From Corynebacterium sp. (GTDB lineage: Bacteria > Actinomycetota > Actinomycetes > Mycobacteriales > Mycobacteriaceae): a stretch of 22,589 nucleotides of DNA. The DNA lies in the NCBI RefSeq assembly GCF_022712275.1, contig NZ_JALAGU010000025.1, positions 1 to 22,589 on the forward strand, written 5' to 3'. The notes below the pieces were generated by a model. The model searched no databases. It was not told the origin of the DNA and was given only the letters and a program-made list of their open reading frames with translations. The first letter of the stretch is position 1, and the number at the start of each line of letters is the position of its first letter. Both the position numbers and the translations under genes were made by a program. Shown piece by piece: positions 7,381-15,990 of this stretch.

Positions 7381-8823
7381 TCAACCCCGGACCGGCTTCT
7401 CCGCCCACTCACGGCCGGCACCGGACGCGTCGACCACGCGTCCCAGCTGCTCGGCGACGCGCACACCGGCGGTGCCGCCGCGGGTCGCGCGGGACGCCAC
7501 CGCACCCTCGACGGTGAGCACCGTGCGGACCTCAGGGGTCAGTTGCGGGTGGACGCCGGCCAGGTCCTCGTCGGTGAGGTCGATGAGACCGACTCCGCGC
7601 GACTCGGCGATGCGCACACACTGACCGGAGGCTTCGTGGGCGTCGCGGAAGGGCACCCCCTGGCGCACCATCCACTCGGCGAGGTCGGTCGCCAGTGTGA
7701 AGCCGGCCGGAGCCAGTTCCAGCAGACGGTCCGGGTGGAAGGTCAGGGTGGCGACCAGCCCGGTCATCGCCGGCAGCAGGAGGTGTAGCTGGGTGACCGC
7801 GTCGAGGATCGGCTCCTTGTCCTCCTGCAGGTCCCGGTCGTAGGCCAACGGCAGTGCCTTGAGGGTGGCGAGCAGGCCGGTGTGGTCACCGATGAGGCGA
7901 CCGGTCTTCCCGCGCATGAGCTCGGCGACGTCCGGGTTCTTCTTCTGCGGCATGATCGAGGATCCGGTGGACCACTCGTCGGCCAGGGTGACGTAGCCGA
8001 ACTCCGGGGTCGACCAGGCGATGATCTCCTCTGCCAGGCGGGAGAGGTCGATGGCGACCTGGGCCAGGACGTAGGAGGTCTCGGCGGCGAAGTCACGGGA
8101 GCTCGTCGCGTCGATGGAGTTGTCGGCGGCGGAGTCGAAGCCGAGTTCCGCGGCGATGGCCTCGGGGTCCAGGGCCAGCGAGGAGCCCGCCAGTGCACCG
8201 GAGCCGTACGGGGACACGGCCAGGCGCCTGTCCAGGTCCTGGAACCGCTGGACGTCGCGCAGCAGCGGCTGGGCGTGCGCCAGCAGCTGGTGGGCCAGCA
8301 GCACCGGCTGGGCGGCCTGGAAGTGGGTCTTGCCGGGCATGATGGTCTCCGGGTGGGACCGGGACTGGAGGACCAGGGCATCGACGACGTCGAGGACGCC
8401 GGCGCTGACCTCACGCACGGCGTCCCGCACCCACATGCGGAACAGGGTGGCGACCTGGTCGTTGCGGGAGCGGCCGGCACGCAGGCGTCCGCCGACGACC
8501 GGGCCGACGCGGTCGATGAGACCGCGTTCCATGGCACCGTGGACGTCCTCGTCCGAGGGCTCCGGACCGAAGGCACCCGAGGCGACGTCCTCACCCAGCC
8601 GGTTCAGACCGTCGAGCATGGTGGTCAGGTCCTCGTCCGAGAGCAGGCCGGCATTGTGCAGTACCTTGGCGTGGGCCTTGGAGGCGAGCACGTCATAGGG
8701 GGCAAGCACCCAGTCGAAGTGGGTGGACTTGCTCAGCGCGGCCATGGCCTCAGTGGGTCCACCGGCGAACCTGCCACCCCACAGGGAGCCCTCGTTCGTC
8801 GCGTGCTTCTGGATCTCCGTCAT
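7381..8823 (-). CDS. argH: Argininosuccinate lyase
   Basis: Cleaves argininosuccinate to arginine and fumarate, the last step of arginine synthesis. The 480-aa protein belongs to the fumarase/aspartase superfamily. Landmarks are GGRFAGGP near 17-23, RAGRSRNDQVAT at 115-126, PGKTHFQAAQP at 163-173 and the family signature GSSIMPQKKNPD at 287-298, whose flexible loop carries the catalytic serine. It starts 15 bp after argG with AGGGGAG as ribosome site. It is the terminal gene of the arginine operon and is followed by a strong hairpin. Confidence 0.97.
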   Translation of the reverse strand: MTEIQKHATNEGSLWGGRFAGGPTEAMAALSKSTHFDWVLAPYDVLASKAHAKVLHNAGLLSDEDLTTMLDGLNRLGEDVASGAFGPEPSDEDVHGAMERGLIDRVGPVVGGRLRAGRSRNDQVATLFRMWVRDAVREVSAGVLDVVDALVLQSRSHPETIMPGKTHFQAAQPVLLAHQLLAHAQPLLRDVQRFQDLDRRLAVSPYGSGALAGSSLALDPEAIAAELGFDSAADNSIDATSSRDFAAETSYVLAQVAIDLSRLAEEIIAWSTPEFGYVTLADEWSTGSSIMPQKKNPDVAELMRGKTGRLIGDHTGLLATLKALPLAYDRDLQEDKEPILDAVTQLHLLLPAMTGLVATLTFHPDRLLELAPAGFTLATDLAEWMVRQGVPFRDAHEASGQCVRIAESRGVGLIDLTDEDLAGVHPQLTPEVRTVLTVEGAVASRATRGGTAGVRVAEQLGRVVDASGAGREWAEKPVRG

Positions 8824-8838
8824 TGTTGCGCCGCTCCC

Positions 8839-10041
8839 CTAGTTGCTGAAGCGCCGGTCGCGCTTGTTCGCGATCTTGGAGGACAGTCCGTGCAGCTCGA
8901 CGAAGCCCTTGGACAGGGTCTGGTCGAAGGTGTCGCCGGTGTCGTAGGTGGCGAGGTTGAAGTCGTAGAGGGACTCCTCGGACCGGCGGCCGTTGACCTG
9001 GATCGCGCCGTTGTGCAGCACGAGGCGGATGTCACCGGTGACGTGCTCCTGGGTGGACTCGATGAACGAGTCGAGGGAGCGCTTCAGCGGAGAGAACCAC
9101 AGGCCGTCGTAGACCTGGTTGGACCACTCGGCCTCGATACCGCGCTTGTAGCGGGCGAGCTCGCGCTCGACGGTGACGTCCTCGAGGGCCTCGTGGGCCT
9201 TGATGAGGGTGACGGCACCCGGGGCCTCGTAGATCTCGCGGGACTTGATGCCGATGAGACGGTCCTCGACCATGTCGAGACGGCCGACTCCCTGGGCACC
9301 GGCGCGGCGGTTGAGCTCCTCGATCGCCTGGAGGACGGTGACCTCACGGCCGTCGATGGCGACCGGCCTGCCGGCCCTGAAGGAGATGGTGACCTCGTCG
9401 GGGGCCTGGCCGAGGGAGGGATCCTCGGTGTAGGCGTAGATGTCCTTGGTCGGGGCGTTCCACAGGTCCTCCAGGTAGCCGGTCTCGATGGCACGGCCCC
9501 AGACGTTCTGGTCGATGGAGAACGGGGAGGACGCCGACTGCTCGATCGGGACGTTGTTCTCCTCGGCGAAGGCGATGGCTTTGTCGCGGGTCCAGGCGTA
9601 GTCGCGGGCCGGGGCGATGATCTTCAGGTCCGGGTTGGTGTTCATGAAGCCCACCTCGAAGCGGACCTGGTCGTTGCCCTTACCGGTGCAGCCGTGGGCG
9701 ACGTGGGTGCCGCCGTGCTCGTCGGCGGCCTCGACGAGGTGCTTGACGATGAGCGGACGCGAGATCGCGGAGACCAACGGGTACTGCTTCATGTACATGC
9801 CGTTGGCCTTGATGGTCGGCAGGCAGTAGTTGTCGGCGAACTCGTCCCTGGCGTCGACGATGATCGACTCGACGGCACCGGCACCGAGGGCACGCTGACG
9901 CACGGACTCCATGTCTTCGCCGCCCTGGCCGAGGTCGATGGAGACGGCGACGACCTCGCCGCCGGTCATCTGCTTGAGGTAAGGGATGGCGACAGTGGTG
10001 TCGAGGCCACCGGAGTACGCGAGTACGACGCGGTCAGTCAT
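8839..10041 (-). CDS. argG: Argininosuccinate synthase
   Basis: Joins citrulline and aspartate using ATP to form argininosuccinate. The 400-aa length is typical. The N-terminal nucleotide-binding PP-loop AYSGGLDTT is at residues 8-16, and GCTGKGNDQVRFE near 117-129 forms the citrulline/aspartate site. It follows argR by 41 bp, and GAAAGGA lies before the ATG. No separate promoter is evident in that gap, so it is probably read from the argC promoter. Confidence 0.97.
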   Translation of the reverse strand: MTDRVVLAYSGGLDTTVAIPYLKQMTGGEVVAVSIDLGQGGEDMESVRQRALGAGAVESIIVDARDEFADNYCLPTIKANGMYMKQYPLVSAISRPLIVKHLVEAADEHGGTHVAHGCTGKGNDQVRFEVGFMNTNPDLKIIAPARDYAWTRDKAIAFAEENNVPIEQSASSPFSIDQNVWGRAIETGYLEDLWNAPTKDIYAYTEDPSLGQAPDEVTISFRAGRPVAIDGREVTVLQAIEELNRRAGAQGVGRLDMVEDRLIGIKSREIYEAPGAVTLIKAHEALEDVTVERELARYKRGIEAEWSNQVYDGLWFSPLKRSLDSFIESTQEHVTGDIRLVLHNGAIQVNGRRSEESLYDFNLATYDTGDTFDQTLSKGFVELHGLSSKIANKRDRRFSN

Positions 10042-10082
10042 GATCTTGGTGATCCTTTCGGGGATGTTGTGTCGGGTGAATT

Positions 10083-10592
10083 CTACAGTTCACGGTCGGC
10101 CTGGTCACCGGCGGGCCGTGAGAGTCGGGTGAGTCGTTCCGCCAGGCCACGCCCGTCGGCCGGCTCGCGGGCGAGAACGAACACGGTGTCGTCCCCGGCG
10201 ATGGTACCGACGACGTCGGGAAGGTCGGAACGGTCGACGACACTGGCGAGGTACTGGGCGGCTCCCGGAGGGGTCCGCAGTACGGCGGTGCTGCCCGACC
10301 AGTCCGTGCCGACCAGGAGTTCAGCGAGGACGCGGCGGAGCTTCGCCGGACCGTCGGTGGCGAGATCGTCACCGGCGGCGCCGAGGCTGTAGAAAGCGCG
10401 TCCCTCCGAACGCACCTTCCTCGCCCCGAGGTCGACCAGGTCCCGTGACAGGGTCGCCTGGGTTGTCTCCACGCCCTCGGCCTCGAGCCGCTCCAGCAGG
10501 TGGCGCTGGCTGGGGATCCGGTGGGTCTCGATGAGCCGGGCGATCAGGTCCTGCCTGGCCGACCGGGTCAGCGGTTGTTGAGGGAGAGCCAT
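10083..10592 (-). CDS. argR: Arginine repressor
   Basis: Arginine-dependent hexameric repressor. The 169-aa protein has an N-terminal winged helix (about 10-75) with the recognition segment QATLSRDL at 45-52. Its C-terminal oligomerisation and arginine-binding domain contains GTIAGDDT at 129-136, whose Asp pair contacts L-arginine. The gene start overlaps the end of argF by 25 bp. Being inside the operon it controls makes it autoregulated; the likely operator lies in front of argC. Confidence 0.95.
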   Translation of the reverse strand: MALPQQPLTRSARQDLIARLIETHRIPSQRHLLERLEAEGVETTQATLSRDLVDLGARKVRSEGRAFYSLGAAGDDLATDGPAKLRRVLAELLVGTDWSGSTAVLRTPPGAAQYLASVVDRSDLPDVVGTIAGDDTVFVLAREPADGRGLAERLTRLSRPAGDQADREL

Positions 10593-11476
10593 TCCAGCAG
10601 GGCCTTCTGTGCGTGCAGCCGGTTCTCGGCCTCGTCGAAGACGACGGACTGCGGTCCGTCGATGACGCCGGCGGAGACCTCGAAGCCGCGGTAGGCGGGC
10701 AGGCAGTGCATGAATATGGCGTCCCTGGCGGCGGTGGCCATCAGAGCCTCGTCAACCTGGAAGGGCTTCAGCGCAGAGGTGTCGCGGTCGGCGTCCATGC
10801 CCATCGACACCCAGGTGTCGGTGATGACGACGTCGGCACCGGTGACGTCCGGGGTGCCGGTGACCGTCAGCGTCGCACCGGTCTCATCGGCGCGGGTCTG
10901 CGCCCGATCGACGAAACGCTGTTCCGGCTGGAAGCCCTCGGGGGCGGCGATGGTGATGTCCACACCCGCAGTGGCGAAGCCGAGCATGTAGGAATTCGCC
11001 ATGTTGTTGGCCCCGTCACCGAGGTAGACCGCCTTGAGACCCTTGAGCTCGCCCTTCTTCTCCTTGAGGGTGAGGAGATCTGCGAGGATCTGGCAGGGAT
11101 GGAAGTCATCGCACAGGGCGTTGATGATCGGCACGGTGGCGGTCTCCGCCATGTCGTGGAGGTTCTGGTGCGCACCGGTACGCCAGACGACGGCGTCGAC
11201 GAAGCGGGACAGGACCGCACCGGTGTCCTGGTAGGACTCCTTCTTGCCCATCTGGGACTTGCCGGAGTCCACCACGATAGGGTGGCCACCGAGCTGGTAG
11301 ACACCGACGTCGAAGGAGAACCGGGTGCGGGTGGAAGTCTTGTCGAACAGGATCGCCACCGACTGGTTCTCGAGGCTCTTCCGGACCGGGTTCTTCTTCA
11401 TCTCGAGGCCGAGCTCGAGGACCTCGGCCTGCTCGGCGACGGTGAGCGAGTCATCGGCGAGAATGTGACGGGTCAT
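10568..11476 (-). CDS. argF: Ornithine carbamoyltransferase
   Basis: Makes citrulline from ornithine and carbamoyl phosphate. The 302-aa protein carries the carbamoyl-phosphate loop STRTR at 48-52, HPCQ at 126-129, the ornithine-binding DTWVSMG at 220-226 and HCLP at 257-260. An open reading frame continues far upstream, but the true start is the ATG at 11476, which overlaps the argD stop as ATGA. It matches the family N terminus (MTRHILADDSLTVAEQ). The longer frame would be antisense-like sequence inside argD. Confidence 0.96.
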   Translation of the reverse strand: MTRHILADDSLTVAEQAEVLELGLEMKKNPVRKSLENQSVAILFDKTSTRTRFSFDVGVYQLGGHPIVVDSGKSQMGKKESYQDTGAVLSRFVDAVVWRTGAHQNLHDMAETATVPIINALCDDFHPCQILADLLTLKEKKGELKGLKAVYLGDGANNMANSYMLGFATAGVDITIAAPEGFQPEQRFVDRAQTRADETGATLTVTGTPDVTGADVVITDTWVSMGMDADRDTSALKPFQVDEALMATAARDAIFMHCLPAYRGFEVSAGVIDGPQSVVFDEAENRLHAQKALLEWLSLNNR

Positions 11477-12654
11477 TTCAGCAGCTCCTTGAGGATCGCG
11501 ACGGCCTCGCGGACGTCGGTGTCGGTGATGGTCAGTGGCGGGACGAGGCGGATGACGTCGTCGGCCGGCTGGTTGAGCAGCAGACCGGCGTCGAGGGCCT
11601 CGGCGACGAAGCCGGGGTGGTCGTCCTTCAGCACGATGCCGAGCATGAGGCCGCGACCGCGGACGTGGTCCACGGTGTCCAGTGCCTCGAGTTCGGTGCG
11701 CAGGTACTCCCCCTGCGCGTTGACGTTGTCGAGGACGTTGTCGGCGATGATGGTGTCGATGACGGCGTTGCCGGCCGCACAGGACACCGGGTTTCCGCCG
11801 AAGGTGGTCCCGTGCTGCCCGGCGGCGAGCAGCTGTCCGGCCGGGGTCGCGGCGACACAGGCACCGATCGGCATGCCACCGCCGAGTCCCTTGGCCAGGG
11901 TGATGACGTCCGGCACGACACCGTCGGGAAGATCCGCCTGGTAGCCGAACCACTGTCCGGTCCGGCCCATGCCGGCCTGGACCTCGTCGACGATCATGAG
12001 GACGCCGAACTCGTCGCAGAGGGCGCGTACACCGGTGAGGAAACCCTCTGGTGCGGGGACGACGCCGGTCTCTCCCTGGACGGACTCCATGATGACGGCG
12101 GCGGTGTCGTCGGGCGCCTGTTCGATGAGGGCGCGCAGGGCGGCCAGGTCCCCGTAGGGGTAGAACTCCACGCCGGCGGGCATCGGCTCGAACGGGGCGC
12201 GCTTGCCGGGCTGACCGGTCATCGCCAGCGAGCCCATGGTGCGGCCGTGGAAGCCGTGCTCGGCGGCGAGGATCCGGGACTTCCCGGTCAGCCGCGCGGT
12301 CTTGAAGGCCGCCTCGTTGGCCTCGCCACCGGAGTTCGAGAAGAACACGTGCGCATCCGGGGAAATGAGGTTCCGCAGCGTGTTCGCCAGGGTGATGACC
12401 TGCGGGTGGGCGAAAATGTTCGAGGTGTGTCCCAGAGTGGCGACCTGTGTGGAGACAGCCTCCACGATCGCCGGGTGGGCGTGGCCGAGGGCGTTGACGG
12501 CGATGCCGGCGAGCAGGTCGATGTACTCGCGGCCGTCGGAATCGGTGACCCGGCTTCCCTTACCGGAGACGAGGTTGATCGCCGGGGTGCCGTAGGTCGG
12601 CATGACGGCGTTCTCCCATTCGGACTTCCAGTTCTGTGTGGTGCTGTCAGGCAT
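11473..12654 (-). CDS. argD: Acetylornithine aminotransferase
   Basis: Pyridoxal-phosphate enzyme converting N-acetylglutamate semialdehyde to N2-acetylornithine with glutamate as amino donor. The 393-aa class III aminotransferase has SNSGGEANEAAFK at 106-118 (phosphate binding), IVDEVQAG at 221-228 with D223 for the PLP ring nitrogen, and the Schiff-base lysine K255 in TLAKGLGGG. The start overlaps the argB end by 8 bp and the stop overlaps argF by 4 bp, indicating tight coupling. Confidence 0.96.
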   Translation of the reverse strand: MPDSTTQNWKSEWENAVMPTYGTPAINLVSGKGSRVTDSDGREYIDLLAGIAVNALGHAHPAIVEAVSTQVATLGHTSNIFAHPQVITLANTLRNLISPDAHVFFSNSGGEANEAAFKTARLTGKSRILAAEHGFHGRTMGSLAMTGQPGKRAPFEPMPAGVEFYPYGDLAALRALIEQAPDDTAAVIMESVQGETGVVPAPEGFLTGVRALCDEFGVLMIVDEVQAGMGRTGQWFGYQADLPDGVVPDVITLAKGLGGGMPIGACVAATPAGQLLAAGQHGTTFGGNPVSCAAGNAVIDTIIADNVLDNVNAQGEYLRTELEALDTVDHVRGRGLMLGIVLKDDHPGFVAEALDAGLLLNQPADDVIRLVPPLTITDTDVREAVAILKELLK

Positions 12655-13582
12655 TGGGCGACTCCCAGTCTTCAGGGGCGATCATCGTTCCGATACCGCC
12701 GGAGGTCATGAGCTCGAGGATCACGGAGTGTCGCTCGCGTCCGTCGATGACGTGGGCGGCGGAGACCCCGGTCCGCACGGCGGAGAGGCAGGCCTCCATC
12801 TTGGGGATCATGCCGGCGTCCAGGTCAGGCAGGATCTTCTCCAGTTCGTCGGGGGCGATCCGGGAGACCAGCGAGTCCTTGTTCGGCCAGTCGGTGTACA
12901 GACCCTCCACGTTGGTGAGCACGACCAGGCGCTCGGCACCGAGGGCCGAGGCCAGTGCACCGGCGGCGGTGTCGGCGTTGATGTTGTATACCCTGCCGTC
13001 CTCGTCGGGCGCGAAGGGGGCGACGACCGGGATGCGGCCGGCGTCGATGAGGTCCATGAGCACGGTGGCGTCGACCTGGGCGATGTCTCCGACGCGGCCC
13101 AGGTCGACCTCCTCACCGTCGATCCAGGTGTTCTTCTTCACGGCGGTGAACAGGCCGGCGTCCTCACCGGAGGTACCGACGGCGAAGGGGCCGTGCTGGT
13201 TGATCAGGCCGACGAGTTCGCGTCCGACCTTGCCGAAGAGGACCATGCGGACATACTCCATGGTCTCCGGGGTGGTGTAGCGCAGTCCGCCGATGAACTC
13301 TCCCTCGAGGCCGACCTTGTCGAGCATCTCGGTGATCTGCGGGCCGCCGCCGTGGACCACGATGGGGTGGGCGCCGACGGTGCGCAGGAAGGCCATGTCC
13401 GCGGCGAAGGCGGCCTTGAGATCCTCGTCGATCATGGCGTTTCCGCCGTACTTCACGACGACGATCTTGCCGCGGTAGTGCAGCAGCCAGGGCAGTGCCT
13501 CGGCGAGCACGTTCGCCCGGGTCTGCGGGGAGAGTCCGGAGTCGCCTCGGTAGACGACCTTCTCGCTCGTGGGTTCAGTCAC
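12647..13582 (-). CDS. argB: N-acetylglutamate kinase
   Basis: Phosphorylates N-acetyl-L-glutamate. With the GTG start at 13582 the protein has 311 aa. Landmarks are KYGGNAM at 44-50 (K44 binds phosphate) and VHGGGPQI at 76-83 (substrate and ATP). An upstream in-frame extension exists but lies within argJ and looks like out-of-frame argJ sequence. The GTG start is supported by the GGAAAGG ribosome site about 10 nt before it and by the N terminus TEPTSEKVVYRG. In related actinobacteria this kinase is the arginine feedback target; the N-terminal helix seen in inhibitable hexameric forms appears present (about 15-35). Confidence 0.93.
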   Translation of the reverse strand: MTEPTSEKVVYRGDSGLSPQTRANVLAEALPWLLHYRGKIVVVKYGGNAMIDEDLKAAFAADMAFLRTVGAHPIVVHGGGPQITEMLDKVGLEGEFIGGLRYTTPETMEYVRMVLFGKVGRELVGLINQHGPFAVGTSGEDAGLFTAVKKNTWIDGEEVDLGRVGDIAQVDATVLMDLIDAGRIPVVAPFAPDEDGRVYNINADTAAGALASALGAERLVVLTNVEGLYTDWPNKDSLVSRIAPDELEKILPDLDAGMIPKMEACLSAVRTGVSAAHVIDGRERHSVILELMTSGGIGTMIAPEDWESPNA

Positions 13583-13598
13583 GGGGTGGCTGCCTTTC

Positions 13599-14777
13599 CT
13601 AGGAGCTGTACGCGGAGTTGATGTGGACGTAGTCGTGGGACAGGTCCGTGGTCCAGACGGTCGCAGTGCCCGGTCCACCTGTGCCGAGGTCGACGAGGAC
13701 GTCGATGTCCTCCCCCGACAGGTCGACGTCGCGGGCGCCGGGGGCACCGGTGGCGTTGACGCACACCGGCTGGCCGTTGAAGCTCACCGAGATCCTGTCG
13801 GCGACCATGGTCACCGGCGCCATGCCGACGGCGGCGAGGGTGCGTCCCCAGTTCGGGTCGGAGCCGAACATGGCGCACTTGAACAGGCTGTCGCGGCCGA
13901 GGATCCGGGCCGCGACCTTGGCGTCCGCGTCGGTCTCCGTGCCGGTGACGGTGATGGCGACACGCTTGGTGACGCCCTCGGCGTCCGCCTGGAGCTGCTT
14001 GGCGAGGTCCATGCACACGGCGTGGACGGCGGTGGAGAGCTCCTCCTCGGACGGGGTGACGCCGGACGCGCCGTTGGCCATGAGAATCACGGTGTCATTG
14101 GTGGAGGTCGAGCCGTCGATGTCGATGCAGTCGAAGGAGACCTCGGCCGACGACCTGAGGTACGGCGCCGGATCATCGACGTGGGCGTCGGTGGTGAGCA
14201 CCACAAGCATGGTGGCCAGCGACGGGGCCATCATGCCCACGCCCTTGGCCATGCCGCCGAGAGACCAGCCCTCGCCGTGGTAGACGGCCTGCTTGGCGAC
14301 GGTGTCGGTGGTCATGATCGCGGTGGCGGCGGCGAGGCCCGCCTCCGGAGAGGACGCCGCCTCCTGCTGCACCTCATCAGTCACGGTGGCGACACCGGCG
14401 AGCACCTTGTCCATCGGGAGGGTGTCGCCGATGAGACCGGTGGAGCACACGGCAACCTCGCCGGCGGGGATCCCGAGGGCGTCACCGACGGCGGCGGCGG
14501 TGGCTTCGGCGTCCTTCTCCCCCCGGACGCCGTTGCAGGCGTTGGCGTTGCCGGAGTTGAGGATGACGGCGTGGAAAGTGCCGTCGTTGTTCTCCCGGGT
14601 GTACTTGACCGGGGCGGCGAAGACCTGGTTACGGGTGAAAAGGGCGGCGGCGGTGAACTCGGGGCCGTCGTTGACGACGAGGGCGAGGTCGGGGTTGCCG
14701 GAGGGCTTGATGCCTGCGGTGGTGGCGGCGGCCCGGAAACCGGCGGCTGCGGTCACACCGGTCGTGTTCTCGGTCAT
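13599..14777 (-). CDS. argJ: Bifunctional ornithine acetyltransferase / N-acetylglutamate synthase
   Basis: Recycles the acetyl group from acetylornithine to glutamate, making arginine synthesis cyclic. The 392-aa precursor should self-cleave between A188 and T189 in KGVGMMAPSLATML (178-191); T189 becomes the N-terminal nucleophile of the beta chain. The oxyanion-hole segment STGLIG is at 112-117. It starts 51 bp after argC with GAGAAGAG as ribosome site. Whether it also makes N-acetylglutamate from acetyl-CoA cannot be read from sequence. Confidence 0.96.
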   Translation of the reverse strand: MTENTTGVTAAAGFRAAATTAGIKPSGNPDLALVVNDGPEFTAAALFTRNQVFAAPVKYTRENNDGTFHAVILNSGNANACNGVRGEKDAEATAAAVGDALGIPAGEVAVCSTGLIGDTLPMDKVLAGVATVTDEVQQEAASSPEAGLAAATAIMTTDTVAKQAVYHGEGWSLGGMAKGVGMMAPSLATMLVVLTTDAHVDDPAPYLRSSAEVSFDCIDIDGSTSTNDTVILMANGASGVTPSEEELSTAVHAVCMDLAKQLQADAEGVTKRVAITVTGTETDADAKVAARILGRDSLFKCAMFGSDPNWGRTLAAVGMAPVTMVADRISVSFNGQPVCVNATGAPGARDVDLSGEDIDVLVDLGTGGPGTATVWTTDLSHDYVHINSAYSS

Positions 14778-14828
14778 GGGTGTTCTCTTCTCGTGTGTGT
14801 TCAGAGCGCGTGTGTGGGGGTCGGCGGT

Positions 14829-15848
14829 CTACAGACCGGCCATGGGTAGGCCGGCGGTCTCGTCCCAGCCCTGGATGATGTTGAGGCACTGCACGGCTGC
14901 TCCCGCGGTGCCCTTGGTGAGGTTGTCGATGGCACTGGTGGCGACGACGACGCCGTCGGCGACAGTGACCTGGAGGTGGCACATGTTGGTCCCGGCCACG
15001 CTCTTGACCTCCGGTTGCTCACCCTCGGGCAGCAGATGGAGGAAGGGTTCGTCGGCGCAGTAGTCCTCGTAGGCCCCGCGGATCTCCGCCGCAGTACCTC
15101 GGGCGTCAGCGGTGACGGTGGTGAGGATCCCCCGCCGCAGCGGGGCGAGGACCGGGGTGAAGGTCACGTGGACGTCACCGGGGTGTCCGTCGGGCAGGAC
15201 GCGGCGGATGTTCTGCGCCATCTCCGGAGTGTGCCGGTGGGTGGCGACCTTGTAGGCCCGCAGGTTATCCATGGTCTCACCACCGAGCATCGGCACGGCG
15301 GCCTTCTTGCCCGCTCCGGTGACGCCGGTAACGGAGACCACGGAGACCTTCGGGTCCATGAGTCCGGCGTGCATGGCCGGGAGCAGGGCGAGAGTGGCGC
15401 CGGTGGGGAAACACCCCGGGACGGCGACGCCGGTGGTCTTCTTCAGGATGTCGCGGTTCCCGGGAAGCTCCGGGATACCGTAGGGCCAGCTGCCGGGCCA
15501 CCCGCCGCCGTAGTAGGCGTCCCAGTCGTCCCGACTGGTCAGACGCCGGTCGGCCCCGCAGTCGAGGACGATGGTGTCCCCCAGGTCAAGGGAGGAGGAG
15601 ACGCCGTGGGGCAGGCCGAGGATCGCGACATCGTGGCGTGCGAGCACCTCTTCGGTGGTGTCTTCGACGGTGCGGTCAGCGAGCTGCGGCAGGCCCGGGA
15701 CGAGGTCCCCGAAGCGCTGCCCGGCGTTGGAGGCGCCGGTGAGGGCACCGATGGTGAAGTCCCGGTTGTGTCCGGGATGGTTCAGGAGGAGGCGGAGGGC
15801 TTCTCCCCCGGCGTATCCACTGGCACCTGCCACTGCGATCGAGATCAT
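14829..15848 (-). CDS. argC: N-acetyl-gamma-glutamyl-phosphate reductase
   Basis: NADPH-dependent reduction of N-acetylglutamyl phosphate to the semialdehyde. The 339-aa protein has the N-terminal Rossmann motif GASGYAGGE at 8-16 and catalytic C146 in VPGCFPTG. HRHTPEM near 203-209 is the conserved histidine segment. It is the first gene of the operon. The ATG lies 6 nt after a CATACT -10 box, so the message is probably leaderless. An ArgR-type operator lies directly upstream. Confidence 0.96.
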   Translation of the reverse strand: MISIAVAGASGYAGGEALRLLLNHPGHNRDFTIGALTGASNAGQRFGDLVPGLPQLADRTVEDTTEEVLARHDVAILGLPHGVSSSLDLGDTIVLDCGADRRLTSRDDWDAYYGGGWPGSWPYGIPELPGNRDILKKTTGVAVPGCFPTGATLALLPAMHAGLMDPKVSVVSVTGVTGAGKKAAVPMLGGETMDNLRAYKVATHRHTPEMAQNIRRVLPDGHPGDVHVTFTPVLAPLRRGILTTVTADARGTAAEIRGAYEDYCADEPFLHLLPEGEQPEVKSVAGTNMCHLQVTVADGVVVATSAIDNLTKGTAGAAVQCLNIIQGWDETAGLPMAGL

Positions 15849-15854
15849 TGGACC

Positions 15855-15883
15855 AGTATGCCCTGCCCCACCGCGCTCCGCAA
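15855..15883 (-). promoter_or_regulatory. Promoter of the arginine operon
   Basis: On the minus strand TTGCGG (15878-15883) and CATACT (15855-15860) are spaced by exactly 17 bp. The -10 box ends 6 nt before the argC ATG, consistent with a leaderless transcript. Confidence 0.55.
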
Positions 15884-15884
15884 G

Positions 15885-15912
15885 TTATGCATGAAAGTGG
15901 TTTTTATGCAAT
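15885..15912 (-). promoter_or_regulatory. Candidate ArgR operator (ARG boxes)
   Basis: Read on the minus strand, an AT-rich island in otherwise GC-rich DNA contains TTGCATAAAAACC and then TTTCATGCATAA. These include an inverted TGCAT / ATGCA pair 13 bp apart. Each half resembles one arm of the bacterial ARG box (TGNATWWWWATNCA). The island ends 1 bp upstream of the -35 hexamer of argC, so bound ArgR would block polymerase. Confidence 0.55.
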
Positions 15913-15936
15913 GCTGCTAACGCCCGACGGAAATCA

Positions 15937-15971
15937 GACGCCGCCCGGACCAGAACAGTCCGGGCGGCGTC
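15937..15971 (-). terminator. Terminator hairpin after pheT
   Basis: A perfect 14-bp stem (15937-15950 with 15958-15971) with a 7-nt loop lies 20 bp after the pheT stop. On the minus strand it is followed by TGATTTCC, a weak U-containing tail. It separates pheST from the arginine operon promoter. Confidence 0.8.
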
Positions 15972-15990
15972 CTCGCAGAAAGCGCAGAGC

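Noticed and set aside
7882..10392. An 836-codon plus-strand open frame opposite argH, argG and argR
   Set aside because: It is a third-position GC shadow: the opposite strand holds three certain genes with all active-site motifs, and the plus-strand product is a low-complexity run of Asp, Gly, Val and Leu without a recognisable domain.
10568..11953. A 461-aa version of argF with a long basic N-terminal extension
   Set aside because: The extra part is out-of-frame argD sequence; the family N terminus begins at the ATG at 11476, which overlaps the argD stop.
12647..13747. A 366-aa version of argB starting inside argJ
   Set aside because: The extension is Ser/Thr/Pro-rich out-of-frame argJ sequence; the GTG at 13582 has a ribosome site and the expected N terminus.
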